Shown here piece after piece: positions 14,571 to 23,105 of a DNA stretch of 64,000 bases; position 1 is the stretch's first letter; each line of letters begins with the position of its first letter. The position numbers and the translations under genes were made by a program. Source of the DNA: Chryseobacterium artocarpi (GTDB lineage: Bacteria; Bacteroidota; Bacteroidia; Flavobacteriales; Weeksellaceae); assembly GCF_001684975.1 (NCBI RefSeq), contig NZ_MAYH01000023.1:248001-312000 (forward strand). Direction: 5' to 3'. Under the pieces are notes generated by a model. That model made no database searches, was not told the DNA's origin, and was given only the letters and a program-made list of their open reading frames with translations.

Positions 14571-14798
14571 TTATCGGACACATTCACCTGAGCGGCATAA
14601 GTAACCTGAAGGACATAATCCATTGATGCACGGACCTGCAACATCTGGATAACATTTTTCATCTGCACGGCAATGAGAGTTTGGAGGGCACAGACTGATA
14701 AGGTTTCCAATACAGATTCCCACAGGAAGTGGCAGATTCAGCTCTATACCAATTTCGCCGACAATGTTCTTTAATGTTTTTCTTTTTAATTTTTTCAT
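14571..14798 (-). CDS. Cysteine-rich bacteriocin-like small peptide
   Basis: 75 residues from the ATG at 14798. A longer reading frame runs upstream to 14867, but its first 23 codons do not look like a leader. The start MKKLKRKTLKNIVGEIG matches the basic KKLxRKxLKxI leader style seen also in the peptide at 10142. The rest holds eight cysteines with two related units, CPPNSHCRADEKC and CPSGYLCRSGEC. This suggests internal duplication and a disulfide-rich mature peptide. No processing or export gene adjoins it. It may be a secreted peptide of the same broad class; function is unknown. Confidence 0.7.
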   Translation of the reverse strand: MKKLKRKTLKNIVGEIGIELNLPLPVGICIGNLISLCPPNSHCRADEKCYPDVAGPCINGLCPSGYLCRSGECVR

Positions 14799-14932
14799 GG
14801 TTTTAGTTTTAATCAGTTGTTGTTTTGATAAGTGTTCGCATTGGGTTTTAGCCTGTGAACAGATCAAAGATAATCATACTGGCAGATGAATCATTCAGTA
14901 CTTTTACTTAATTTCAGATTATTCTAAAACAT

Positions 14933-16453
14933 CTATGATAAAAATGATTTGAATATGGTAACCAGACTCATAATAATAACCACTACTCCAACAACGACAA
15001 ACATTTTCTTTGTTGGTAATTTCGTAGTCAGCATTGCTGAAAAGGGAGCTGTAAAAACACCACCAAGCAGCAGCCCTAAAACAATATTCCAATGATGAAT
15101 TCCTATGGTAAAGATGAATGTAATAGCACTTGTGACAGTCAACAGAAATTTTGCTACCGTTGAGCTACCGACCACGTAACGGGGAATTCTTCCTTCTTTA
15201 ATGAGTGTTCCGGTTACTAAAGGTCCCCATCCGCCTCCCGCAAAGGAATCTATGAAACCTCCCACGAATCCTAACACTCTGAGATTGGTTCTTTTCTTTG
15301 TTTTACTACGGTTTTTATTTTTATCCTTAAAGGCATTTTTCAAAATATTTAATCCCAAATATAAAGTATAACAGGCAATGATTGGCTTCACAATATGAGC
15401 ATAATGCTCGCCATAATGAGATAAGGTTAAAGCTCCAATGATTGATCCTGCGATTGCCAGTGGAAATAGTACCCAAACCATTTTTTTATTGACGTTCCCT
15501 AGTTTATAATGACTGAAACCCCCTGCTGCAGTTGTAAATGATTCTGCAGAATGAATGCTTGCACTCACTACAGGCGGTGGAACGTTCAGTAATAATAGAA
15601 TGGTAGTACAGATCACGCCATATCCCATTCCCATTGATCCGGCTACGATTTCAGCAACAAAACCTGCAAAGAGCATCCAGTAAAAAATGTGACCGTCTTT
15701 ATTAAGAAAATTCTGAATATCATCAGCCAGATTGAATTGATAAATTACCAATCCAAATACTCCGAAAAAAAGCATTATTCCTATGATAGCGAGATAGATA
15801 TTCGCTTTTCTCTGAGCCGTTTTGGTAATATGGATCAGTTTTTCAATTTCCAGATCGTCTTTTTTTGCAGGAACTGTTCCTTCAGACAGATATTGCGTAG
15901 TGATTTTGTTGAGTTCTGTTACTTTATGATTAAAATCTCCCTGTAGCTGATTGCGTATATTTTGCATATTATCCAGTACAATATCCATTTCGTCAGGAAT
16001 CATTTCTGTGAATGTTTCTCTGAGTCTTTTTGCGATAGTTGGAGATTTCCCATTGGTTGAGATAGCTATTTTAAGGCTTCCTTTTTTGACAATTGAACCT
16101 AAATAGAAATCACACAGATCAGGTTTGTCTGCAATATTAACCAATACATTTTTTTGCTGTGCCTGTTCACGAATCTGCTCAGCAAGAACAATATCATTTA
16201 CCGCAATAATGGCAAGATCTGAATTATCAAAATCATTGATATGATAGGGTCTTTCATGCAATATGATATTAGGAAACCGATTCTGTAAAGCAATAACTTC
16301 GGGAATAATTTCCTTTGCAACTAATGTTATAGACGTTTCAGGCGAATTTCCGAGTACAGATTCCAGCTTTTCGAGGGCAATTTTTCCGCCTCCGATGATC
16401 AATAATGATAATTTTTCAAGCTTTAAAAATACAGGATATAAGGAATTACTCAT
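14933..16453 (-). CDS. Fusion of siroheme synthase (precorrin-2 dehydrogenase) domain and TSUP/TauE-SafE permease
   Basis: 506 residues. Residues 1-200 form a CysG/Met8-type domain: NAD-binding IIGGGKIALEKLESVL, then NIADKPDLCDFYLGSIVKKGSLKIAISTNGKSP with the expected acidic residues, and a helical tail. It would oxidise precorrin-2 and insert iron to make siroheme. Residues 215-506 hold about eight transmembrane helices of the TauE/SafE family, with duplicated motifs AEIVAGSMGMGYGV and GGFIDSFAGGGWGPLV. These proteins move sulfite or other sulfur anions. It is the last gene of the sulfate assimilation cluster, 5 bases after the TonB receptor. Siroheme for CysI plus sulfur-anion traffic in one chain is a logical pairing, but coupling is untested. 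Confidence 0.9.
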   Translation of the reverse strand: MSNSLYPVFLKLEKLSLLIIGGGKIALEKLESVLGNSPETSITLVAKEIIPEVIALQNRFPNIILHERPYHINDFDNSDLAIIAVNDIVLAEQIREQAQQKNVLVNIADKPDLCDFYLGSIVKKGSLKIAISTNGKSPTIAKRLRETFTEMIPDEMDIVLDNMQNIRNQLQGDFNHKVTELNKITTQYLSEGTVPAKKDDLEIEKLIHITKTAQRKANIYLAIIGIMLFFGVFGLVIYQFNLADDIQNFLNKDGHIFYWMLFAGFVAEIVAGSMGMGYGVICTTILLLLNVPPPVVSASIHSAESFTTAAGGFSHYKLGNVNKKMVWVLFPLAIAGSIIGALTLSHYGEHYAHIVKPIIACYTLYLGLNILKNAFKDKNKNRSKTKKRTNLRVLGFVGGFIDSFAGGGWGPLVTGTLIKEGRIPRYVVGSSTVAKFLLTVTSAITFIFTIGIHHWNIVLGLLLGGVFTAPFSAMLTTKLPTKKMFVVVGVVVIIMSLVTIFKSFLS

Positions 16454-16458
16454 TTTGA

Positions 16459-19335
16459 TTACAGTTTTAAGTCATATGTAAATGCGAGATAATACAAACC
16501 TCCGATCTCAGGACCTGCCGCGTATTGAAAATAACGTCTGTTCAGCAAGTTCGTTGCTCCGATTTTTACATTGGCATGAATTTCTGGAAGTTTCCACGTA
16601 GCCTGAGCATCTATGGTATAATAAGCGGGAATATTCCCTGATGCTAAAGGACTTTCCCACATAAAACTGTTCTGCCATCTTGCCACAAGCGTAAATCCAA
16701 TATTTTTGATGATCTCTCTGTTTCCTACACTTACATTGACCATCCATTTTGGAGTGTTGAATGCTGTAATAAACAGATCTGATGAATTATTGGATGCAAG
16801 ATCATTATAAGATACGTTGGCATTTACGTTGTAATTTCCGGTAATGTTATAACGGATGCCTAATGAGGTTCCATAGCTTTTATAAGTGGTGTTGCTATTG
16901 GTGTAGACTCTGTAACGATCCTGTTTGCTTCGGTCAAGCATGGCAAGAACAGCAGTATTGCTTCCGATCTGACTGTTTTTAGGAACAGCGACTTCTACCT
17001 GTCCCAAAAATCCTTCATAGATATTGTAATAAAAATCCCAGTCAAGAACGAGTTTATTATTAAAGAACACAGATTTATAGCCTACTTCAAATGAATTGAT
17101 CTTTTCCGGTTGCAGTTTTTGAAGATTAGCAACAGCTAAGAGATGTTTATTATCCTGAGCAGCCTGGTTTTGGCTCTTTCCATAGTCTATATCTGCATTT
17201 ACGGCAGAAGTAAATTTATCAATAGAAGCCAAAGTATAAGAATTTTCCAGATAGCCTAATCCGTCATTTACTTTTGAAAGACCTCCTACTCGTCGTACAT
17301 TTCCGTTATTAACGAAGGAAAGTGCTTCAAATAAGGATGGAAATCGGTATCCATTTTGAAAAGATGCTCTGAAATTATGTTGATTGACAGGGGAATATAC
17401 AATACTTATTCTTGGGTTTAATTTAGCTTCAAACTCCGGATTTCTATCTATACGTAAAGCAGCATTAAGCTTTAATTTATCATCAAAGAATACTTTTGTA
17501 ATCTGTGCAAAGGCTCCATACTTCTGATAAATAACGTCTTTCCCGAATGTTCCATCGGATAAAGGAATATTTCTTTCAGTGACAGGTCTGTCAAAATCTA
17601 CAAAATTATTTCCATCCGGAGTTATGCTGTACAAACGGTAATCTATTCCTGCAAGAAGATTGAATATTTTTACAAATCGGGTAAAATCATAAGTTAATTC
17701 ACTCTGATAAAATCTTGATTTCTGTTCAAGCTTTGCACCGCCTGTTGCCGGAGCGCCAACAATTCCTGCGTTTACGGAGTCCCAGTTATTGATTCCGATG
17801 ATGGTATTTTTCAACTGTTCAAAGGCTGTGGTTCCGGGTACTGCTCTATTTTTGTCTGCTACTTGTCTTGCCAGACTGAAAGCTTCATTAAGGTTTACTC
17901 CTGCATTTAAATTATTCTGAAGTGATGTCTGAAATATATTTTTCCAGTTGTTATTTGAAAGATTGGTAAGATCTAAGTTATCTGCTAAAGGTTTTAAGTT
18001 ATAGGAATCACCAGTATTTTCAATAGAAACATAAGCTCTGAAAGTAAGTTCTTTACCTGTAAGTTCTACTTTATGATTCTGAACGGTGGCATTCTGGAGA
18101 CGGATTTTATTTCCTCTCTGAAAAGTTCCGTCCAATAATCCATATCGGTAGACATAAGATGCTTTCCACTGATCTCCAAAGCGGTAATATAATCCTGCAT
18201 CAAATTTTATGTTCTTTACCTCCGGGCTTACCAGATCTTTTTCCAGATATCCTGTTCTCGAAACATTGAAAGTGGTTGGTTTGCCATTATAGTCAACCTT
18301 TACGGCTACCCTGTTGTTTCTTTCGTCGCCATATTTATTCCATAGATCTTCGGCGGGATTATTTGTCAGAGAAAAATTGGGATTGGCTGTAACCAGAGAA
18401 CCCGGGTTCTGATCTGTATGATTGTTTGAAATCCAGTCTGTTCCGGTAAAGTAAGAAGCATTGACTTTAATGGCAAGGTTATTATTGAGTGCTTTGGCAA
18501 ATCGGATAGCACTTTCTCCCAGAGAACTTATTTTATGATTAAAATTATCTACATGATTGACACCGCCACGAAAGTAAACACTTAATCCCTGTGAAGTAAA
18601 CGGATCTTTTGTTTGAAGGCTGGCAAGCCCGTTAATAGCATTCATTCCATACAAAGCTGAAGCAGCTCCGGGAGTGACTTCCATAGATTGAATATCGAGT
18701 TCTGTAGGACCAATCGCATTGCCAAGAGGCACGCCCAAAGTGGCAGACTGCACGTCTACTCCATCTACCAGCTGCATAAATCTGAAGTTATTCGGAGAAT
18801 TAAAACCTCTTGAATTGGGGATTTTCAACGTAAGACTGGAAGTAAGAAGCTGTAAGCCTTTTACATTTTCCAAAGTTTCATAAAAAGAGGCAGCAGGACT
18901 TTCTCGGATCGTTTTAATATCAATTTTTTCGATGGCTATCGGAGATCTTAATATCTTTTCAGGAGTTCTTGATGCTGAAATAACAACTGCGTCAATGATT
19001 GTATTCTGAGGATTAAGCCCGATGGTTATTTTATTGGATGATGAAAGCACTTCAACGGTTTGGCTGCTAAAACCGTCTTTATTAATAACCAATCGAAAAG
19101 GAATGGTAACTCTTGTTCTGATCTTAAAATTTCCGGATTCATCTGTAAATGCATTGTCTTCTGAATTTTCTATCTGTACTTTTACGGAATCAAGACCTTT
19201 ACGGGTTCCTGTATTTTTTATTGTTCCACTTAATTCAATAAGCTGCTGCTGTGCTTCTGCCAGGTTAAAAAATAGAAATGTGAATGCAATAATACCAGCT
19301 TTAGGCAGAAAATTTCCATGTTTTTTGTTTTTCAT
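16459..19335 (-). CDS. TonB-dependent receptor of the sulfur assimilation cluster
   Basis: 958 residues: signal peptide (about 1-28, NLAEAQ), a carboxypeptidase-regulatory-like domain (about 33-115, VQIENSEDNAFTDESGNFKIRT), then a plug (about 120-245, VISASRTPEKILRSP and LYGMNAINGLASLQTKDPF). A large beta-barrel ends in FTYDLKL. It imports an unknown ligand with energy from TonB. Its place between cysI and the siroheme/TSUP fusion suggests a sulfur-containing substrate such as a sulfonate, sulfate ester or thiol compound. It is preceded by a 347-base gap that may carry its own promoter and a cysteine leader peptide. Confidence 0.88.
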   Translation of the reverse strand: MKNKKHGNFLPKAGIIAFTFLFFNLAEAQQQLIELSGTIKNTGTRKGLDSVKVQIENSEDNAFTDESGNFKIRTRVTIPFRLVINKDGFSSQTVEVLSSSNKITIGLNPQNTIIDAVVISASRTPEKILRSPIAIEKIDIKTIRESPAASFYETLENVKGLQLLTSSLTLKIPNSRGFNSPNNFRFMQLVDGVDVQSATLGVPLGNAIGPTELDIQSMEVTPGAASALYGMNAINGLASLQTKDPFTSQGLSVYFRGGVNHVDNFNHKISSLGESAIRFAKALNNNLAIKVNASYFTGTDWISNNHTDQNPGSLVTANPNFSLTNNPAEDLWNKYGDERNNRVAVKVDYNGKPTTFNVSRTGYLEKDLVSPEVKNIKFDAGLYYRFGDQWKASYVYRYGLLDGTFQRGNKIRLQNATVQNHKVELTGKELTFRAYVSIENTGDSYNLKPLADNLDLTNLSNNNWKNIFQTSLQNNLNAGVNLNEAFSLARQVADKNRAVPGTTAFEQLKNTIIGINNWDSVNAGIVGAPATGGAKLEQKSRFYQSELTYDFTRFVKIFNLLAGIDYRLYSITPDGNNFVDFDRPVTERNIPLSDGTFGKDVIYQKYGAFAQITKVFFDDKLKLNAALRIDRNPEFEAKLNPRISIVYSPVNQHNFRASFQNGYRFPSLFEALSFVNNGNVRRVGGLSKVNDGLGYLENSYTLASIDKFTSAVNADIDYGKSQNQAAQDNKHLLAVANLQKLQPEKINSFEVGYKSVFFNNKLVLDWDFYYNIYEGFLGQVEVAVPKNSQIGSNTAVLAMLDRSKQDRYRVYTNSNTTYKSYGTSLGIRYNITGNYNVNANVSYNDLASNNSSDLFITAFNTPKWMVNVSVGNREIIKNIGFTLVARWQNSFMWESPLASGNIPAYYTIDAQATWKLPEIHANVKIGATNLLNRRYFQYAAGPEIGGLYYLAFTYDLKL

Positions 19336-19554
19336 TTTTTCTTCATTTTTAGGTTAAGAATGAAGCTGTCTGAACTTTTACATTGATTATTTTTAACTAA
19401 AAAGGCACAAGAATCTTAAACACTTAAGTTTTTTTAAGAGTTAAATTTCATGAATAAGAAGTACACTTAAGTATTTTGAAAGTCTTTTATTTTAAACTTA
19501 CTTATTTGAGCTAAAGTGTTTAAAAATGAAAGCTTTTGTGCCTTTTGTGGTTGT

Positions 19555-19575
19555 ACAAAGTTCAGACAACTTTGT
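19555..19575 (-). promoter_or_regulatory. Hairpin downstream of the possible leader peptide
   Basis: ACAAAGTT and AACTTTGT pair as a perfect 8-bp stem around loop CAGAC, 20 bases after the stop codon of the putative MCMCC peptide on the minus strand. No U-run follows, so it is not an ordinary intrinsic terminator. A role in attenuation is only a possibility. Confidence 0.4.
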
Positions 19576-19594
19576 TTGTATTGTTATTTGAGAA

Positions 19595-19612
19595 TCAACA
19601 ACACATGCACAT
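19595..19612 (-). CDS. Possible cysteine-rich leader peptide, Met-Cys-Met-Cys-Cys
   Basis: On the minus strand, ATG TGC ATG TGT TGT TGA reads as five codons with three cysteines and a stop, about 260 bases ahead of the TonB receptor gene of the cysteine cluster. Short cysteine-rich upstream reading frames are known to sense cysteine supply in mycobacteria, so the position is suggestive. The sequence is short and TG-rich, and chance cannot be ruled out. Confidence 0.35.
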   Translation of the reverse strand: MCMCC

Positions 19613-19682
19613 TCGTCTACCTGAAAGAAGAGGTTGATTGTTTTTGTTTTTAGTCAGATCATATTGAAAATTAGTCATATAT

Positions 19683-21356
19683 TCAATTTAAGGTTTGTAA
19701 GTAACGGTATGAAAAATCACCAAATGTTTCTTCTGTAAGCTTTTGTTTTGTATAAATGCTAAACAACTCATCTAAAGTGGTAAGAATTTCTTCTTCACCA
19801 ATATTTTCTTTAAACTTTGTATTCAGTCTCAGCCCCAATCGATCTCCACCGATGTGTAGGTTGTATTTGCCGTAAGCGGTTCCTACAAATCCGATTTCTG
19901 CATTGGGAGAACGTCCGCAGCCATTAGGACAACCTGTCATTCTGATGGTAATATCATCTTCTAAAAGACCATGTTTTTCAAGAATAGGCTCTATTTTGGT
20001 GACTAAAGACGGTAAATATCGCTGCGCTTCTGCTAGTGCCAGAGAACAAGTGTTTAAAGCAACACAGGCAACGGAATTTTTACGCAAAGCACTTGCATTT
20101 TCTGTATATTTTGAAATGCCATATTCCTGTAAAAGGTTTTCTACTAATACTTTATCCTGATCATTGATATCTGAAATAATCAGATTTTGATTACAGGTAA
20201 ATCTGAAATTAACCTTTGTGGTCTGCGCAATTTTTAATAATCCTGATTTTAAAGGATAATCTTCTGTATCCAGTACTCTTCCATGTTCTACAAAGACTGT
20301 ATAAAACCATTTTCCTTCATGATTCTGCGTCCAGCCATAGCGGTCTTTTCTTTGTTCAAACTTAAATTCTCTTGCCGGTTCAAAACTGAATCCGGTTCTT
20401 TTTTCCACTTCAGCCCTGTACTGATCTATTCCCAGTTTATCAATAGTATATTTTAACCTTGAAAGTTTTCTGTCACTTCTGTTCCCAAAGTCACGTTGCA
20501 CGGTGATAATTTCGTACACAGCCTTTAAAGCCTTTTCTTCTGAATCTACAAATCCAAGTACGGAAGCAAGACGTGCATAAGTAGCTTCATTTCCGTGTGT
20601 AGCACCTAAGCCTCCACCTGCTGCAATGTTATAGCCTACAATCTCATTGTTTTCAATAATGGCGATAAGCGCTATATCATTAATGAATACATCTACATCA
20701 TTATTAGGAGGAACAGCAATCCCGATTTTTAATTTTCTGGGAAGATATCTATCCTGATACAAAGGATCTTCTTCTGTTTTTCTGTCAATAATAAGTTCAT
20801 CATCAATCCAGACATCATAATAAGACTTTGTTTTCGGAAGACACATTTCACTGATTTTACCAGCCAGTTCATACGTCTGCTGATGTAAAGGCGATTCTGA
20901 AGGGTTTGCAGTACAGGTTACATTTCTGTTGACATCACCACACGCCGCAATGGAATCAAGATGATTGATATTAAAGCTTTGAATGGTAGGTCTTAAATGT
21001 GATTTTAAAATACCATGCAGTTGAAGCGTTTGTCTTGTTGTTATTTTGATGGTTCCTGTGGAGTGGTCTTTAGCAATATCATTCACACCAATCCATTGAT
21101 CTGAGGTCAGAAAGCCACCGGGAAGCCTAAGTCTGATCATATAGGAATACAGCCATTCCAGTTTTTTTGCCACACGCTCTTCCCTTCTATCTCTGTCGTC
21201 CTGCTGGTACATTCCGTGGAATTTGATCAGCGTTTGGTCATCTTCTCTTATCGCGCCAGTAAAGTCATCGGCAAGACTTTCTTTTAATGTTCCTCTGAGC
21301 CCGTTACTTTGGGTTTTGATTCTTTCTACCGGTGAAAGATTATCTTTATTGCTCAT
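19683..21356 (-). CDS. cysI: Sulfite reductase hemoprotein subunit
   Basis: 557 residues, near the usual CysI length. It reduces sulfite to sulfide at a coupled siroheme/[4Fe-4S] centre. The cluster ligands are visible as CVALNTC and CPNGC (C-x5-C and C-x3-C). Siroheme-site residues occur in QLHGILKSHLR, CGDVNRNVTCTANP and GRSPNAEIGFVG. It receives electrons from the CysJ-like flavoprotein encoded 30 bases upstream, and its siroheme can be made by the cobA product and the fusion protein at 14933. It is cytoplasmic. Confidence 0.97.
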   Translation of the reverse strand: MSNKDNLSPVERIKTQSNGLRGTLKESLADDFTGAIREDDQTLIKFHGMYQQDDRDRREERVAKKLEWLYSYMIRLRLPGGFLTSDQWIGVNDIAKDHSTGTIKITTRQTLQLHGILKSHLRPTIQSFNINHLDSIAACGDVNRNVTCTANPSESPLHQQTYELAGKISEMCLPKTKSYYDVWIDDELIIDRKTEEDPLYQDRYLPRKLKIGIAVPPNNDVDVFINDIALIAIIENNEIVGYNIAAGGGLGATHGNEATYARLASVLGFVDSEEKALKAVYEIITVQRDFGNRSDRKLSRLKYTIDKLGIDQYRAEVEKRTGFSFEPAREFKFEQRKDRYGWTQNHEGKWFYTVFVEHGRVLDTEDYPLKSGLLKIAQTTKVNFRFTCNQNLIISDINDQDKVLVENLLQEYGISKYTENASALRKNSVACVALNTCSLALAEAQRYLPSLVTKIEPILEKHGLLEDDITIRMTGCPNGCGRSPNAEIGFVGTAYGKYNLHIGGDRLGLRLNTKFKENIGEEEILTTLDELFSIYTKQKLTEETFGDFSYRYLQTLN

Positions 21357-21386
21357 AATTGTTTTCTTTTAATAATTGAGATTCCT

Positions 21387-23105
21387 TTAATAAACGTCTT
21401 TAGCATATCTTCCGCTAAGCTCCATCTCTTCCAGATAATGAAGTGCTTCTTCTTTGCTGCGTTTTCCCTGTTGCTGAATAATATTCAAAAGTGTGTCTTC
21501 CACATCCTTGCTCATAGGATCTTTTGTGCCACATACATACACTGATGCTCCCCCTTCAAGCCAGTAAAAAACTTCCTGTGCTTTTTGTTCAAGCTTATGC
21601 TGTACATATATTTTTTCTGCGGTGTCTCTGGAAAAAGCGAGGTCCAAATGAGTAAGGCTTCCGGTTTTAAGGAAATCCTGAATTTCAGATTGATAAATGA
21701 AATCTGAGACAAAATTCCTTTCTCCGAAAAACAGCCAGTTTTTCCCTTCCCCTCCTACCGCATCACGTTCCCAAAGGAATGATCTGAAAGGTGCAATTCC
21801 TGTTCCCGGTCCTATCATAATAATATCTTTATCCGGTTCAGGAAGTTTAAAGTGTCCGGCATCCTGAATATAGAACTCAACGTCTTCTCCTTCATTAAAT
21901 TCACTTAAAAATCCACTGCATAATCCTTTGTGTTTTTCATGGTCAATAAAGAACTCAGATTTGGCAACAGTGATATGTATTTCATTTTCGCCATGGGCTT
22001 CCGGTGATGAAGATATAGAGTACAGACGGGGTGCCTGACCTGTTAATATCTGAATCACTTCTTCAAATTCCTCTGCATTTTTTACAGGATAAATTCTTAG
22101 AAGATCAAGAAGACTCAAACGAACTTCGGGAATAGAATGTCCTGTTATTTTTGCATATTGAGCTACGACAGATTTAAGCAAGTAGCTAATATTTAAATGC
22201 TTGTGTAAAAGCTCTTCAACAGTATCTGTTATTTTTGGAGTTGAAATTTGTTTATTAGGATCAATTCCTGTTAACGTAATAATCTCCTCAACAATTGTTT
22301 TTGAATTGAAAGGAAGAACTCCTAATGCTGCACCAGGTTGATATACTAATGCTTCTTCAGTTTCTATTTCAATATGATAAGTCTCCTTTTCAGAAGTAAT
22401 ATCATTGAGATTAAGGATTGCGGATATTTTTCCCTGATACTTTTTTCTTCCCGTTGAAACCTTTTGCACAGTTGCATTTTTACTGCTGATTCCTGAAGTT
22501 TTATTAACAGCTTCTGATATGTGTTCAATCCAGTTCTGAGCGTCTTGTTCGTAATCAATATCACATTTTTTTAATGGGATAATGCGTTGTCCGCCAAGGT
22601 TTTCAAAGCGCGAATCCACATCTTCACCTGTCTTACAGAAGAGAGGATAGCTGCTGTCTCCCAATGCCAGAACTCCAAATTTCAGATTGCTGAGATTGAT
22701 TTCATTCTCGTAGATATAATCATAGAATTTCTTGGCAAGAACCGGAGGATCGCCTTCTCCCTGGGTACTGATGACCACAAAAAAGAATTCTTCTTTGCTA
22801 AGGTCTTTGGCTTTGTATTGAGACAGGTCGGTTAATTTCACCTGAATTCCTTTTTTCTTAATGATTCCTGCTAATGAGGTAGCAAGTTTCTTACTGTTTC
22901 CGGTTTCTGTGCCATAAGCAAGGGTGATTTTCTTTACCGCATTTTGTATTGAATGATCAATTTGTTGTGGAGGTAAAGCCGCTGTTAATGTGGTTCCTCC
23001 CGCAAGTCCTGCAAGATAACCACTTGCCCAGATGGCTTCATCCCGGGATAAGTCTACAGATATTTGTTTTAATACATTGAGTTTCGTTTCAGACAGCATA
23101 TTCAA
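21387..23105 (-). CDS. cysJ: Sulfite reductase flavoprotein subunit
   Basis: 572 residues. A short helical start (LSRDEAIWASGYLAGLAGG) leads to a flavodoxin domain (about 58-195, LAYGTETGNSKKLATSLAG and STQGEGDPP). An FAD-binding domain (about 220-420, PRLYSISSSPEAH and GLCSGFLSEF) and an NADPH-binding domain (about 425-572, MIGPGTGIAPFRSFLWERD) follow, with the family's closing GRYAKDVY. It passes electrons from NADPH to CysI. Its start overlaps the end of the cobA gene by 17 bases, a sign of translational coupling. Confidence 0.95.
   Translation of the reverse strand: MNMLSETKLNVLKQISVDLSRDEAIWASGYLAGLAGGTTLTAALPPQQIDHSIQNAVKKITLAYGTETGNSKKLATSLAGIIKKKGIQVKLTDLSQYKAKDLSKEEFFFVVISTQGEGDPPVLAKKFYDYIYENEINLSNLKFGVLALGDSSYPLFCKTGEDVDSRFENLGGQRIIPLKKCDIDYEQDAQNWIEHISEAVNKTSGISSKNATVQKVSTGRKKYQGKISAILNLNDITSEKETYHIEIETEEALVYQPGAALGVLPFNSKTIVEEIITLTGIDPNKQISTPKITDTVEELLHKHLNISYLLKSVVAQYAKITGHSIPEVRLSLLDLLRIYPVKNAEEFEEVIQILTGQAPRLYSISSSPEAHGENEIHITVAKSEFFIDHEKHKGLCSGFLSEFNEGEDVEFYIQDAGHFKLPEPDKDIIMIGPGTGIAPFRSFLWERDAVGGEGKNWLFFGERNFVSDFIYQSEIQDFLKTGSLTHLDLAFSRDTAEKIYVQHKLEQKAQEVFYWLEGGASVYVCGTKDPMSKDVEDTLLNIIQQQGKRSKEEALHYLEEMELSGRYAKDVY

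Larger units (their letters stand above)
19336..19682 (-). other. Long leader region between cysI and the TonB receptor gene
   Basis: This gap is unusual in an otherwise tightly packed cluster. On the minus strand it holds a possible five-codon leader peptide (19595-19612). Next comes an 8-bp hairpin (19555-19562 with 19568-19575). Copies of dispersed intergenic repeat sequence follow (AACACTTAAGTT at 19419-19430; a GGCACAAAAGCTTT-like unit near 19531-19545). No exact TAnnTTTG promoter was found. Confidence 0.55.

Noticed and set aside
14799..14867. Longer start for the cysteine-rich peptide
   Set aside because: The extra 23 residues do not resemble a leader, whereas MKKLKRKTLKNI does.
19555..19575. 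Intrinsic terminator in the cysI-TonB gap
   Set aside because: The hairpin is real, but no T-run follows it on the minus strand.
19605..19637. Ten-codon plus-strand frame (MHIRLPERRG)
   Set aside because: It runs opposite to all flanking genes and leads to nothing; the minus-strand MCMCC reading is the one with regulatory sense.
19336..19682. SAM or other known riboswitch ahead of the sulfur-cluster TonB receptor
   Set aside because: I looked for the conserved cores of SAM, TPP and cobalamin elements and found none here.
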